From positions 1-64,000 of the forward strand of contig CAZRTJ010000006.1 in the NCBI GenBank assembly GCA_964602985.1: a stretch of DNA of 64,000 bases, in the 5' to 3' direction. Positions 35,256 to 42,451 of this stretch are shown one piece after another. Source of the stretch: CAYZJB01 sp964602985 (GTDB lineage Bacteria > CLD3 > SB21). The position numbers were made by a program, and so were the translations under genes. Under the pieces are notes generated by a model. That model ran no database searches. It worked only from the letters and a program-made list of their open reading frames with translations, and was not told the origin of the DNA. Within the stretch, counting starts at the first letter, position 1, and every line of letters begins with the position of its first letter.

Positions 35256-35732
35256 ATGATATTACTTTATCTTGTTGGTTTGTGGACGCTGTCTCCGGCG
35301 CCGAGTTCGAATCTGAAATGGTATTCCTTCAACGAAGGGATGGCGCTGGCGAAGAAGCAAAACAAGCAGGTGCTGGTCGATGTCTATACCGATTGGTGCG
35401 GCTGGTGCAAAGTGATGGATCAGCAGACGTATGCCGATCCCGGAGTCACCCGGTACCTGAATGAGAAATACGTTCTGATCAAACTCAATCCTGAGAAGGA
35501 CGGACCGGTCACGTTTCGGGGCAAGCAGTTTGCGGCTTCGGAATTTTCCGCTGGCATCGGCGTGGATGGCTATCCGGCAACGGCCTTCTTCGATGCCTCC
35601 GAACAGATGATCACGCTCGTTCCGGGTTTTGTCAAAGCGCCGGAGTTCCTCAACATTATTCGATACATCGGCGAAAAAAAATACAACGAGATGTCTTTCG
35701 AGGAATTTTTATCCTCTTCGAGTGGGCGCTGA
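35256..35732 (+). CDS. Secreted thioredoxin-fold protein with WCGWC site
   Basis: 158 aa. N-terminal hydrophobic signal (MILLYLVGLWTLSPAPSS). The thioredoxin domain has a full redox motif: VDVYTDWCGWCKVMDQQTY (CGWC), then a family-typical YPATAFFD (cis-Pro). Likely a periplasmic thiol-disulfide reductase or chaperone of the thioredoxin_7/DUF255-like type. ATG 35256 with GGAAAGG six nt upstream; an in-frame TTG at 35232 lies in the -10 box. Overlaps the permease start by 11 nt. Confidence 0.9.
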   Translation: MILLYLVGLWTLSPAPSSNLKWYSFNEGMALAKKQNKQVLVDVYTDWCGWCKVMDQQTYADPGVTRYLNEKYVLIKLNPEKDGPVTFRGKQFAASEFSAGIGVDGYPATAFFDASEQMITLVPGFVKAPEFLNIIRYIGEKKYNEMSFEEFLSSSSGR

Positions 35733-36813
35733 TTCGTTTTCCTCCAAAACGCTGACGATTCTGAAATGGGAGTACCGGCAGAAGGTCCGGTCTCGGCCGT
35801 TTGTCTTTTCCCTTTTCTTCATTCCCCTGGTATTGATCTTGTTTGCCTGGCTTCCCGGGCAATTGATCTCTCGACAAGAAACGATGTCCATCGGTGTGGC
35901 CAGCGAGCCTTTGCTGAACTTCCTCTCCCGGCGCAACGCCGAATGGAATGTCGTTGCGATCCCCCCGCAACTCTCGGAGGATGAAAAAAGGAAGTGGATC
36001 GAAGAGGGGATTGTGGATGCGATCGCCGAGCCTTCAGGGATTTGGTATGCTCGCGGTCAGCATGCGGTGGAGATCGAACTGGCCGTGATGCAATTCCTCG
36101 CGTCTTCGCATCGCGAGTTGCGACGCGTGGAGATCGTCCGTTCTGGTGAGGTGAGCGCAGATCGATTCTTGGCATCGCTCATGGTCGCGATGGCGGTCTT
36201 GCTTGCCATTCTGCAATCGGCGGGATCCCTGTTGCGCGGGTTTATTGAGGAAAGAAGTACGCGCGTGTTGGAGGTCTTGCGTGCCTCGGTGAAACCTCTG
36301 GAGTTGATGACCGGCAAGGTTTTGGCTCTGGCGTTGGTCGGACTGACCCAGATTGCCGTCTGGGCATCGGTCGTGTGGGCGACGGGTGCGAGAAAGGAAA
36401 TGGCAGCGCTGACGGCAGAGGAAGGAATTTGGGTCGTGATTTTTTTTGTGACGGGATATTTCTTTTATGCGGCGGTATTTGGCGCGTTGGGCGCGTGGTT
36501 CACATCGGAACACGACATCCAACCGGTCCAAAGCGTTTTGTCGATTCTCGGAATCATTCCCGTCGCGCTTTCGGTGTGGGTGATGGAATCGCCGGACAGC
36601 ACTGCGGTCGCCGTCCTGTCGTACGTTCCCTTTATCACGCCCACGCTCATGGCCATGCGGGTCATGACGAGCGAAGTGAGTGTGGTGGAATGCACGTTCA
36701 TCGCCTTGAGTTTGGCGGCGTGGTCTGCGGTTGTGATGGTGGTTGCAGCAGCGTTGTTTGACCGGGCGGCACGCTTTCAAACGAAGCGGAGAGAGACGGC
36801 GATCGATAAGTGA
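35722..36813 (+). CDS. ABC-2 type transporter permease
   Basis: About 363 aa from GTG 35722 (the open frame upstream lies in the thioredoxin gene in another reading). One N-terminal helix (~30-50), a large extracytoplasmic domain (~55-165), then five C-terminal helices starting at SLMVAMAVLLAILQSAGS, the layout of NatB/ABC2_membrane_3 permeases. The cytoplasmic coupling region EERSTRVLEVLRASVKPLELM is typical. No ATPase gene is adjacent, which is unusual; it must use one coded elsewhere. Export substrate unknown. Confidence 0.8.
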   Translation: MGADSFSSKTLTILKWEYRQKVRSRPFVFSLFFIPLVLILFAWLPGQLISRQETMSIGVASEPLLNFLSRRNAEWNVVAIPPQLSEDEKRKWIEEGIVDAIAEPSGIWYARGQHAVEIELAVMQFLASSHRELRRVEIVRSGEVSADRFLASLMVAMAVLLAILQSAGSLLRGFIEERSTRVLEVLRASVKPLELMTGKVLALALVGLTQIAVWASVVWATGARKEMAALTAEEGIWVVIFFVTGYFFYAAVFGALGAWFTSEHDIQPVQSVLSILGIIPVALSVWVMESPDSTAVAVLSYVPFITPTLMAMRVMTSEVSVVECTFIALSLAAWSAVVMVVAAALFDRAARFQTKRRETAIDK

Positions 36814-36849
36814 ATTTCCCGGGCAGGCTTGAGTTTGCATTCCTCTCGG

Positions 36850-37617
36850 CTACCGGATCACCCCTCTCTTGCTTTGCCTGAAAAAAGACAAGATCGTTTC
36901 ACGATCCTCCGACGGCTCGCATTTCGCCTCCACTCGCGATAAGGCCGTTGATCGATTCAACCCCTCGCGATAGACGATGTGATAGATTCCCTCTAATTTT
37001 CGGATTCTTTCCGCCGTGAATTCATGTCGACGCAGACCCACGTAATTGAGTCCCGAAAAGCGAAGCGGCTCTCCTGCGGCAAGTACAAACGGCGGCACAT
37101 CCTGTACCACGCGGAAACCTCCCCCGACGAAGGCGTGGCGTCCGATCCGACAAAACTGATGGATCGGGACCATGCCGCCGACTCCGGCATGATCTTCGAT
37201 ATCGACTTCGCCGCCGAGCGTAACATTGTTGGCCAGCACCACATGGTCGCCAATGCGGCTGTCGTGTCCCACGTGCACGTAGGCCATCAGCAGGCAGTGG
37301 TTTCCGACAAGAGTCTGTCCGCGCGCCTGAGTACCGCGGTTCAGCGTTGCGTACTCGCGGATGGTCGTGTGATGTCCGACGATCAGTTCGGAGTGTTCGC
37401 CGACAAATTTTAGATCCTGGGGCACGTTGCCCACAGCCGCGCCCTGGCCGACCACACAGAACTCCCCGAGCGTCGTATGGGCGTACACTCGTGCATGCGA
37501 ATCAATCAAGGAGTGGGCGCCGATCCGAACGTGGGGGTCGATCACTGCGTACGGCCCGACGGCGACCTGTTCGCTGATCGCGGAGGAAACGACCGCCGTC
37601 GCATGAATGGCTGTCAT
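36850..37617 (-). CDS. lpxA: Acyl-ACP--UDP-N-acetylglucosamine O-acyltransferase
   Basis: 255 aa (family ~262). First enzyme of lipid A synthesis. A left-handed beta-helix of hexapeptide repeats is visible from residue ~3 to 190, with the catalytic His in CLLMAYVHVGHDSRIGDHV and a second signature LANNVTLGGEVDIEDHAGVG. A C-terminal helical domain follows. Its presence shows an outer membrane with lipid A. Unusually it is not beside lpxB, lpxD or fabZ but is coupled by ATGA to the SDR gene upstream. Confidence 0.95.
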   Translation of the reverse strand: MTAIHATAVVSSAISEQVAVGPYAVIDPHVRIGAHSLIDSHARVYAHTTLGEFCVVGQGAAVGNVPQDLKFVGEHSELIVGHHTTIREYATLNRGTQARGQTLVGNHCLLMAYVHVGHDSRIGDHVVLANNVTLGGEVDIEDHAGVGGMVPIHQFCRIGRHAFVGGGFRVVQDVPPFVLAAGEPLRFSGLNYVGLRRHEFTAERIRKLEGIYHIVYREGLNRSTALSRVEAKCEPSEDRETILSFFRQSKRGVIR

Positions 37618-38288
37618 GCTCTGCCCGGCACAGGCAGGATCGCTCCCGTTACTCCGGAGGCTGCGTCAGACAGGAGGAAGCAAATCACGTTGGCGATTTC
37701 CTGCGGTGTCACCCATGCAGAGAAGTCTGCTTCAGGCATCGCCTTTCGATTGGCCGGCGTATCGATGATAGAGGGTACGACCGCATTGGCGCGGAATCCT
37801 GTCGTACGTCCTTCGTCGGCAAGGGTTTGTGTCAGATTGATCACAGCGGACTTCGCGGCTCCATACGGCCCGGCTTGAGCGCCTCCCCGGACGCCCGCTT
37901 GCGCACCGACATGAACGATGCTGCCCGATCGATGCAAGATCCGGATCGCTTCGCGCGAGCAGAGAAATGCAGACGTCAGGTTCAGCTCGATCGTTTGTTG
38001 CCAGGTGGGCAAGTCGATTTCAGATACCTTCGACCACGGGTAGATGCCGCCGACGAGATGGACCAGTCCGTGAATCCGTTGATATCGGCCCGTGATTTGT
38101 GAGAACGCCCGCCGGACATCCTCCTCATCGAGAACATTGGTTGGATAGGACTCCGTCTGTAGAGAATTTCCGCGGTCCAGTGAAATGACTGTGCCTCCGG
38201 CGTCTTGCAGGACACGGACCACAGTCGTTCCCAATCCTCCGGTCGCTCCGGTGACGACAATGACTTTTTGTGCGAGCGAAATTTCCAT
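37614..38288 (-). CDS. Short-chain dehydrogenase/reductase
   Basis: 224 aa. Rossmann NAD(P)-binding site VTGATGGLGTTVVRVLQ, and the classical SDR catalytic Ser and Tyr-x3-Lys (VHVGAQAG region and YGAAKSAVI). The NVLDEEDV stretch gives the adenine-binding Asp. Resembles the FabG/3-ketoacyl reductase branch, but the substrate cannot be told. First gene of a two-gene unit with lpxA. No clear promoter seen; a TATTCT box at ~38300 has poor -35 spacing. Confidence 0.88.
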   Translation of the reverse strand: MEISLAQKVIVVTGATGGLGTTVVRVLQDAGGTVISLDRGNSLQTESYPTNVLDEEDVRRAFSQITGRYQRIHGLVHLVGGIYPWSKVSEIDLPTWQQTIELNLTSAFLCSREAIRILHRSGSIVHVGAQAGVRGGAQAGPYGAAKSAVINLTQTLADEGRTTGFRANAVVPSIIDTPANRKAMPEADFSAWVTPQEIANVICFLLSDAASGVTGAILPVPGRA

Positions 38289-38471
38289 AGGTCCTGAGAA
38301 TATCGCGACGGACGTTCACAAAGGCAAAAGGCATCTTGCTCGATGACGACCCGCCGGCACTCTCACGAAAGGAACCACAGTCAAGAACTTGGACTTGACG
38401 CAATGGAAGTAGCCACAAAAGCACGGCCGATGGCGACCGCGGTTATTTGGAGGCTGCCCGCAGACCCTCGA

Positions 38472-38500
38472 TTGACATCTTTGCCCCGGCCGGTTATATT
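38472..38500 (+). promoter_or_regulatory. Promoter of holB, predicted leaderless
   Basis: TTGACA at 38472-38477, TATATT at 38495-38500, spacing exactly 17: the closest match to consensus in the window. The -10 box ends 6 nt before the ATG at 38507, so the transcript starts at about the A of ATG. Confidence 0.8.
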
Positions 38501-38506
38501 CCGCGC

Positions 38507-39613
38507 ATGTTATCCCGCATCATCGCACAGGCACATGTCAAGGAACTCCTTGCGGCGGCGATCGAGCGCGAGCGCTTGGCGCACGCCTATCTGATTCTCG
38601 GTCACGACGGATGGGGGGCGGAGGAGTTGGCCATCGAATTTTCCCGCTACCTGCTCTGCAAAAGTCCGGGACGATTGGAGCCGTGCGGTCAATGCAGTTC
38701 GTGCAAAAAGGTTGCATCGTTTCAGCACGCCGATTTTCATTATTATTTTCCGATCCTGAAGTCGACTGAGGAATCGGACGTGAGGGGATTGCTCGACGCC
38801 AAATCGGAGGAACTGTATACGCCTGCGCAGGTGGCCGGCGGTAGCATCCACATTGGGGATCCGGACGATCCCGAAAAGATGTCTGTGCGCGGGCTGGCTC
38901 GCGACGTTCAACTCCGTTCCTACGAGGGTTCCCGGAAGGTATTCGTTTTGGCGCATGCGGATCGCATGAATGACGAGGCGGCAAACGCGTTGTTGAAGAT
39001 TCTGGAGGAACCGCCTCCTCATGCGTTTTTTCTGCTGACGACGTCGCGGCCTCAGCGGATCCTGCCCACCATTGTTTCGCGCTGTCAGGTCGTGAAATTG
39101 TCGCGGCCGAGGGAATCGGACCTTGCCGAGGCCCTGCAGAAACGGCAGGGATTGAACGCAGACCAGGCCATGAAGTGGGCGCGTCTGAGCGACGGGAGTT
39201 ATTACCGTGCGTTGCAGTTGCAGTCGGGAGACTTTCAGGAGCGTCGGGAGATGATGCTGGGTTTTCTGCGTACGACGCTGGGCTCGACTCCCTCTTCGAT
39301 CGGCATGCACGTCGACCAGATGCTGGGTGCGGTCAAACGCGACAAGACCCAGGTGCAGATCCTTCTGGATATTCTGTCCGGCTGGTTTGAGGATGTCCTG
39401 ATGATTCAACATGGACAGAACGATTTGCTGAACGACGACATCCGCGAGCGCGTCGTGAAGTTTTCCGAACACTTTCCCTCCGCCGATTGCGAGGGGGCCA
39501 TTTACTGTATCGAGGAAGCCGCGGAATTTCTCTCGCGCAACGTCTACCTGCCGCTCGTGCTGGTCGATCTCGGGATCGCTCTCCGCCGCTGCGTGATGCG
39601 GCGCGCGGCCTAA
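38507..39613 (+). CDS. holB: DNA polymerase III delta' subunit
   Basis: 368 aa. Clamp-loader subunit. N-terminal LSRIIAQAHVKELLAAAIE and HAYLILGHDGWGAEELAIEF: the P-loop is degenerate, as in true delta' rather than gamma/tau. Four-Cys zinc module (CKS...PCGQCSSCKK, ~45-65), then ANALLKILEEPPPHAFFLLT (Walker B/sensor region) and VSRCQVVKL. The C-terminal collar domain is present. The frame is open back to 38447, but the strong promoter and N-terminal alignment place the start at ATG 38507. PSP1 follows, as in many Bacteroidota. Confidence 0.95.
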   Translation: MLSRIIAQAHVKELLAAAIERERLAHAYLILGHDGWGAEELAIEFSRYLLCKSPGRLEPCGQCSSCKKVASFQHADFHYYFPILKSTEESDVRGLLDAKSEELYTPAQVAGGSIHIGDPDDPEKMSVRGLARDVQLRSYEGSRKVFVLAHADRMNDEAANALLKILEEPPPHAFFLLTTSRPQRILPTIVSRCQVVKLSRPRESDLAEALQKRQGLNADQAMKWARLSDGSYYRALQLQSGDFQERREMMLGFLRTTLGSTPSSIGMHVDQMLGAVKRDKTQVQILLDILSGWFEDVLMIQHGQNDLLNDDIRERVVKFSEHFPSADCEGAIYCIEEAAEFLSRNVYLPLVLVDLGIALRRCVMRRAA

Positions 39614-39617
39614 ACTA

Positions 39618-39646
39618 TTGCACTTCGAAGCCTCTTTGGCTATTTT
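39618..39646 (+). promoter_or_regulatory. Promoter for the PSP1 gene
   Basis: TTGCAC at 39618-39623, TATTTT at 39641-39646, spacing 17. Starts 4 nt after the holB stop. Predicted leader about 63 nt with AAGGAAGG before the ATG. Confidence 0.5.
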
Positions 39647-39715
39647 TACCTCGGCATGTGCCGGGACCCGACGTCCAGTTGAGTTCTTCGTCTCCCGGGC
39701 CAGACAAGGAAGGTT

Positions 39716-40693
39716 ATGACGCAATGCATTCAAATCGCCTTCAAGGCGAATCGCAAAGAATATTTCTTCAACAAGAGCAATTTGCACCTCCGCAAGGGGG
39801 ATTCCGTCATCGTGCAGGCGGAAAATGGCGTGGACTTGGGAACCGTGTCGCTGACACACGAGCAGATTCCGTCGTCGGAGGTGGAAGGTAAAGAACTCCG
39901 CTATCTGATTCGTCTGGCGATTCCGGATGAAATCAAGAAGATCCACGAGAATCGGGACGAAGAGAAGAAGTCCATGAATCTCGTGCGGGAGCGGATCGCC
40001 CGGTATGGCCTGAAAATGAAGCTGGTTGACGCCGAATTTCAGTTTGATCGTCGTCGTTTGGTGTTTTTCTTCACAGCGGACAAGCGGGTGGATTTTCGCT
40101 TGCTCGTTCGTGATCTGGCATCGGAATTCAAGACGCGGATCGAACTGCGTCAGATCGGTGTGCGGGACGAAGCCAAGCGGGTCGACGGATACGGACCGTG
40201 CGGAAAGCGGTTGTGTTGTTCGGAACATCTGACGGATTTCAAACCCATCACGACCGAGTTTGCGAAAGATCAGGGGTTGCAGTTGAATCCGTCCAAGTTG
40301 ACCGGCCTGTGCGGCCGGTTGAAGTGTTGTTTGGCGTACGAACGTGATTTCTACGTACGGACCCTGTCGAAATTTCCGGGCATCGGGAGTCCGATCCGAA
40401 CCTCCAAGGGTCCGGGGGAAGTGAAACACGTCGACATTATTGGCAACAAGATCCACATCAAACACGATCGCGATGACGAATGGGAAACCCTGACGCTGGA
40501 ACAAGTGGCGGAGATTCTCCACATCGATCTGTCGGACGTGCAAGGGTGTGCGGTCAGCGGAGACGGCTGTCAGTCGGGCAAGTGCGAAACGCACGACAAG
40601 GTGAAATCCGGGGAAATTGAGAATCCGATTCAGGACCTGATCGACAAAGACACCTTCTTCGAGGATCATAACATCCCACCTCCGCAGGTGTAA
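39716..40693 (+). CDS. PSP1 domain protein (RicT/YaaT-like)
   Basis: 325 aa. N-terminal PSP1 domain (~1-165). The Cys-rich signature GYGPCGKRLCCSEHL and LCGRLKCCLAYERDFY (~155-210) is that of RicT, which in Bacillus binds [4Fe-4S] clusters with RicA/RicF and steers RNase Y. Here rny is in the same window but distant (35 kb). The C-terminal tail is acidic with more Cys (CAVSGDGCQSGKC). ATG 39716 with AAGGAAGG upstream. Role in RNA processing is inference from the family. Confidence 0.93.
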   Translation: MTQCIQIAFKANRKEYFFNKSNLHLRKGDSVIVQAENGVDLGTVSLTHEQIPSSEVEGKELRYLIRLAIPDEIKKIHENRDEEKKSMNLVRERIARYGLKMKLVDAEFQFDRRRLVFFFTADKRVDFRLLVRDLASEFKTRIELRQIGVRDEAKRVDGYGPCGKRLCCSEHLTDFKPITTEFAKDQGLQLNPSKLTGLCGRLKCCLAYERDFYVRTLSKFPGIGSPIRTSKGPGEVKHVDIIGNKIHIKHDRDDEWETLTLEQVAEILHIDLSDVQGCAVSGDGCQSGKCETHDKVKSGEIENPIQDLIDKDTFFEDHNIPPPQV

Positions 40694-40721
40694 ACACGAT
40701 GGCGACAATCCGGAGACACGC

Positions 40722-41630
40722 ATGAAGTTCACGCTGCTCGGAACGAGAGGTTCGCGGCCGATCCTGACGCCTGAAAGGACGAAATACGGCGGCAATACCA
40801 CGGCTTTCAGAGTGACGATCGAAGGGATGAGGCCCATCTACATCGACGGCGGTACAGGCATCTTCCGAGAAGGAATCCGGATCGTGCGCGAAGAGCCGAA
40901 GCCCTTCCAGGCGTATTTTCTCATCACCCACACGCACTGGGATCACATCCTGGCCTTTCCCTTGTTTGCTCCGTTCTTTGAGGAGGGTACGCAGGTGACG
41001 ATCATGGGCCCGCGGTCCGAGAAATACGACATCAAGTCGCTCTTCGAGCATCAACACAACAAGGGGTTGATCCCCATCCCGTTTCACCGGGTCAAAGACA
41101 AAATGAATTTTCGGGAACTGCGGCCCGATGAGTCCTTTGCGCTGGAACGAGCGGTTATCAAAACGGTTCAACTGAATCATCAAGGGTTGACGCTGGGGTA
41201 CCGGATCGAGCACGGAGGCAAGGCCCTCTGCGTTGTCTGCGATCACGCCCCCATCCGGAACAACCATCTGGGTGTGCTGATGAAAGCGTGGAAGAAAGAA
41301 GATGCCGAGCGGGATGAAAAACAATTTGCCGACCGATTGGTGAATTTTTGCCAAGGCGCGGATCTGATCCTGCACGACACCCATTTCACCGAAACGACGA
41401 TCAAAGGGAAAGAGAACTGGGGTCACTCGACCCCGGAGATGGCTGCAGAGTTGGCCATTCGCTCTGGCGCCAGACGAATCGTCCTCGGCCATCATGCTCC
41501 CGAGGATCATGACGTCCACGTCGAGCAAAAACTGGTCTCCGCGCGGGAGTATCTGGAGGGCAGACGCCGTGAGATGTCCCATCCCATCAACGTCCTGGCC
41601 ATGCGCGAGGGGGAGGAGGTCGTGCTGTGA
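40722..41630 (+). CDS. Metallo-beta-lactamase fold hydrolase (first of tandem pair)
   Basis: 302 aa. MBL fold with ITHTHWDHILAFPLF (HxHxDH), further metal ligands CDHAP and GHHAPEDHDV, and the family start LLGTRGSRPILTPERTKYGG, which recalls phosphodiesterase/ribonuclease-Z-like MBLs (MBL group with TRGS). It has about 30% more sequence than the next gene (an inserted helical segment, KAWKKEDAERDEKQ). GTGA overlap with the second paralogue. Probably hydrolyses a cyclic nucleotide or phosphodiester (family inference). Confidence 0.88.
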   Translation: MKFTLLGTRGSRPILTPERTKYGGNTTAFRVTIEGMRPIYIDGGTGIFREGIRIVREEPKPFQAYFLITHTHWDHILAFPLFAPFFEEGTQVTIMGPRSEKYDIKSLFEHQHNKGLIPIPFHRVKDKMNFRELRPDESFALERAVIKTVQLNHQGLTLGYRIEHGGKALCVVCDHAPIRNNHLGVLMKAWKKEDAERDEKQFADRLVNFCQGADLILHDTHFTETTIKGKENWGHSTPEMAAELAIRSGARRIVLGHHAPEDHDVHVEQKLVSAREYLEGRRREMSHPINVLAMREGEEVVL

Positions 41631-42436
41631 AGGTCGTCTTCTTCGGAACGAGAGGTTCGATCAGTGCGACCGGGGAGGACATCCTCAAATACGGCGCGCA
41701 TACGCCGTGCGTCCTCATCACCAGCGGCGACAAGAGTCTCGTGCTGGACGCGGGGTTCGGCATTGGATATTACTCGGACAATCTGGCCAACAAGATGGGG
41801 GAGTTCCACATTCTGATTTCCCATTTTCACTGGGACCACATCCAGGGTCTGAACTATTTCGGACCGATACATCATCCGAAGAGTACAAATCATTTTTATT
41901 CGCCCTTTCCCGAACAGCAGTTGGAAGAAGTGCTGGATATTTATTTTGACGGCAGTTACGGGCCGTTTGACGGATGGCGGCAACTGAATTCCAAGTTTGT
42001 CCTGCATCAGCTGGAATCGTCGGTCGACATCAACGGCTTTCAGGTTTCGTTTCACCCATTGAATCACACGGATCCGTGTTTTGCGTACAAGATTTCTGAC
42101 GGACAACAAACCGTCGTGTATGCGAGCGACCATGAGGCGATCGACAACGACGTGAATCACGATTTTATCGAGTGGTCCAAAGGCTGCGACATTCTCATCC
42201 ATGACGCGATGTATCATGCGCGGGAGTATCTGGAGCACCGGGCCGGGTGGGGCCACAGCACGTTCGACATGGCGTGCGCCAACGGAATTCGAACGGAATG
42301 CAAAATGCTGCTTCTGACACACCATGAACCCATGCGATCCGACCGAGAACTGGACGAGATCTGTGAGGATCTGCGTTCACGATACAAACGCCTGAACGTC
42401 TCGTGCGCTCAGCAGGATCTTGAATACAGCCTGTAA
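41627..42436 (+). CDS. Metallo-beta-lactamase fold hydrolase (second of tandem pair)
   Basis: 269 aa, starting at GTG 41627 in a GTGA overlap with the first paralogue; GGGAGGAGG upstream. Same FFGTRGSISATGEDILKYG start, metal motif SHFHWDHIQGL, ligand ASDHEAI and LTHHEPMRSD. Clearly homologous to the preceding gene, so an old duplication. No signal peptide; cytoplasmic phosphodiesterase-like role inferred. metG follows 15 nt after the stop. Confidence 0.88.
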   Translation: MKVVFFGTRGSISATGEDILKYGAHTPCVLITSGDKSLVLDAGFGIGYYSDNLANKMGEFHILISHFHWDHIQGLNYFGPIHHPKSTNHFYSPFPEQQLEEVLDIYFDGSYGPFDGWRQLNSKFVLHQLESSVDINGFQVSFHPLNHTDPCFAYKISDGQQTVVYASDHEAIDNDVNHDFIEWSKGCDILIHDAMYHAREYLEHRAGWGHSTFDMACANGIRTECKMLLLTHHEPMRSDRELDEICEDLRSRYKRLNVSCAQQDLEYSL

Positions 42437-42451
42437 TTTCCCGGAGTCACC

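Noticed and set aside
38510..40837. 775-codon open frame on the reverse strand
   Set aside because: It lies wholly antisense to holB and PSP1, which have clear motifs, and shows His/Arg/Gln-rich shadow composition from a GC-biased code.
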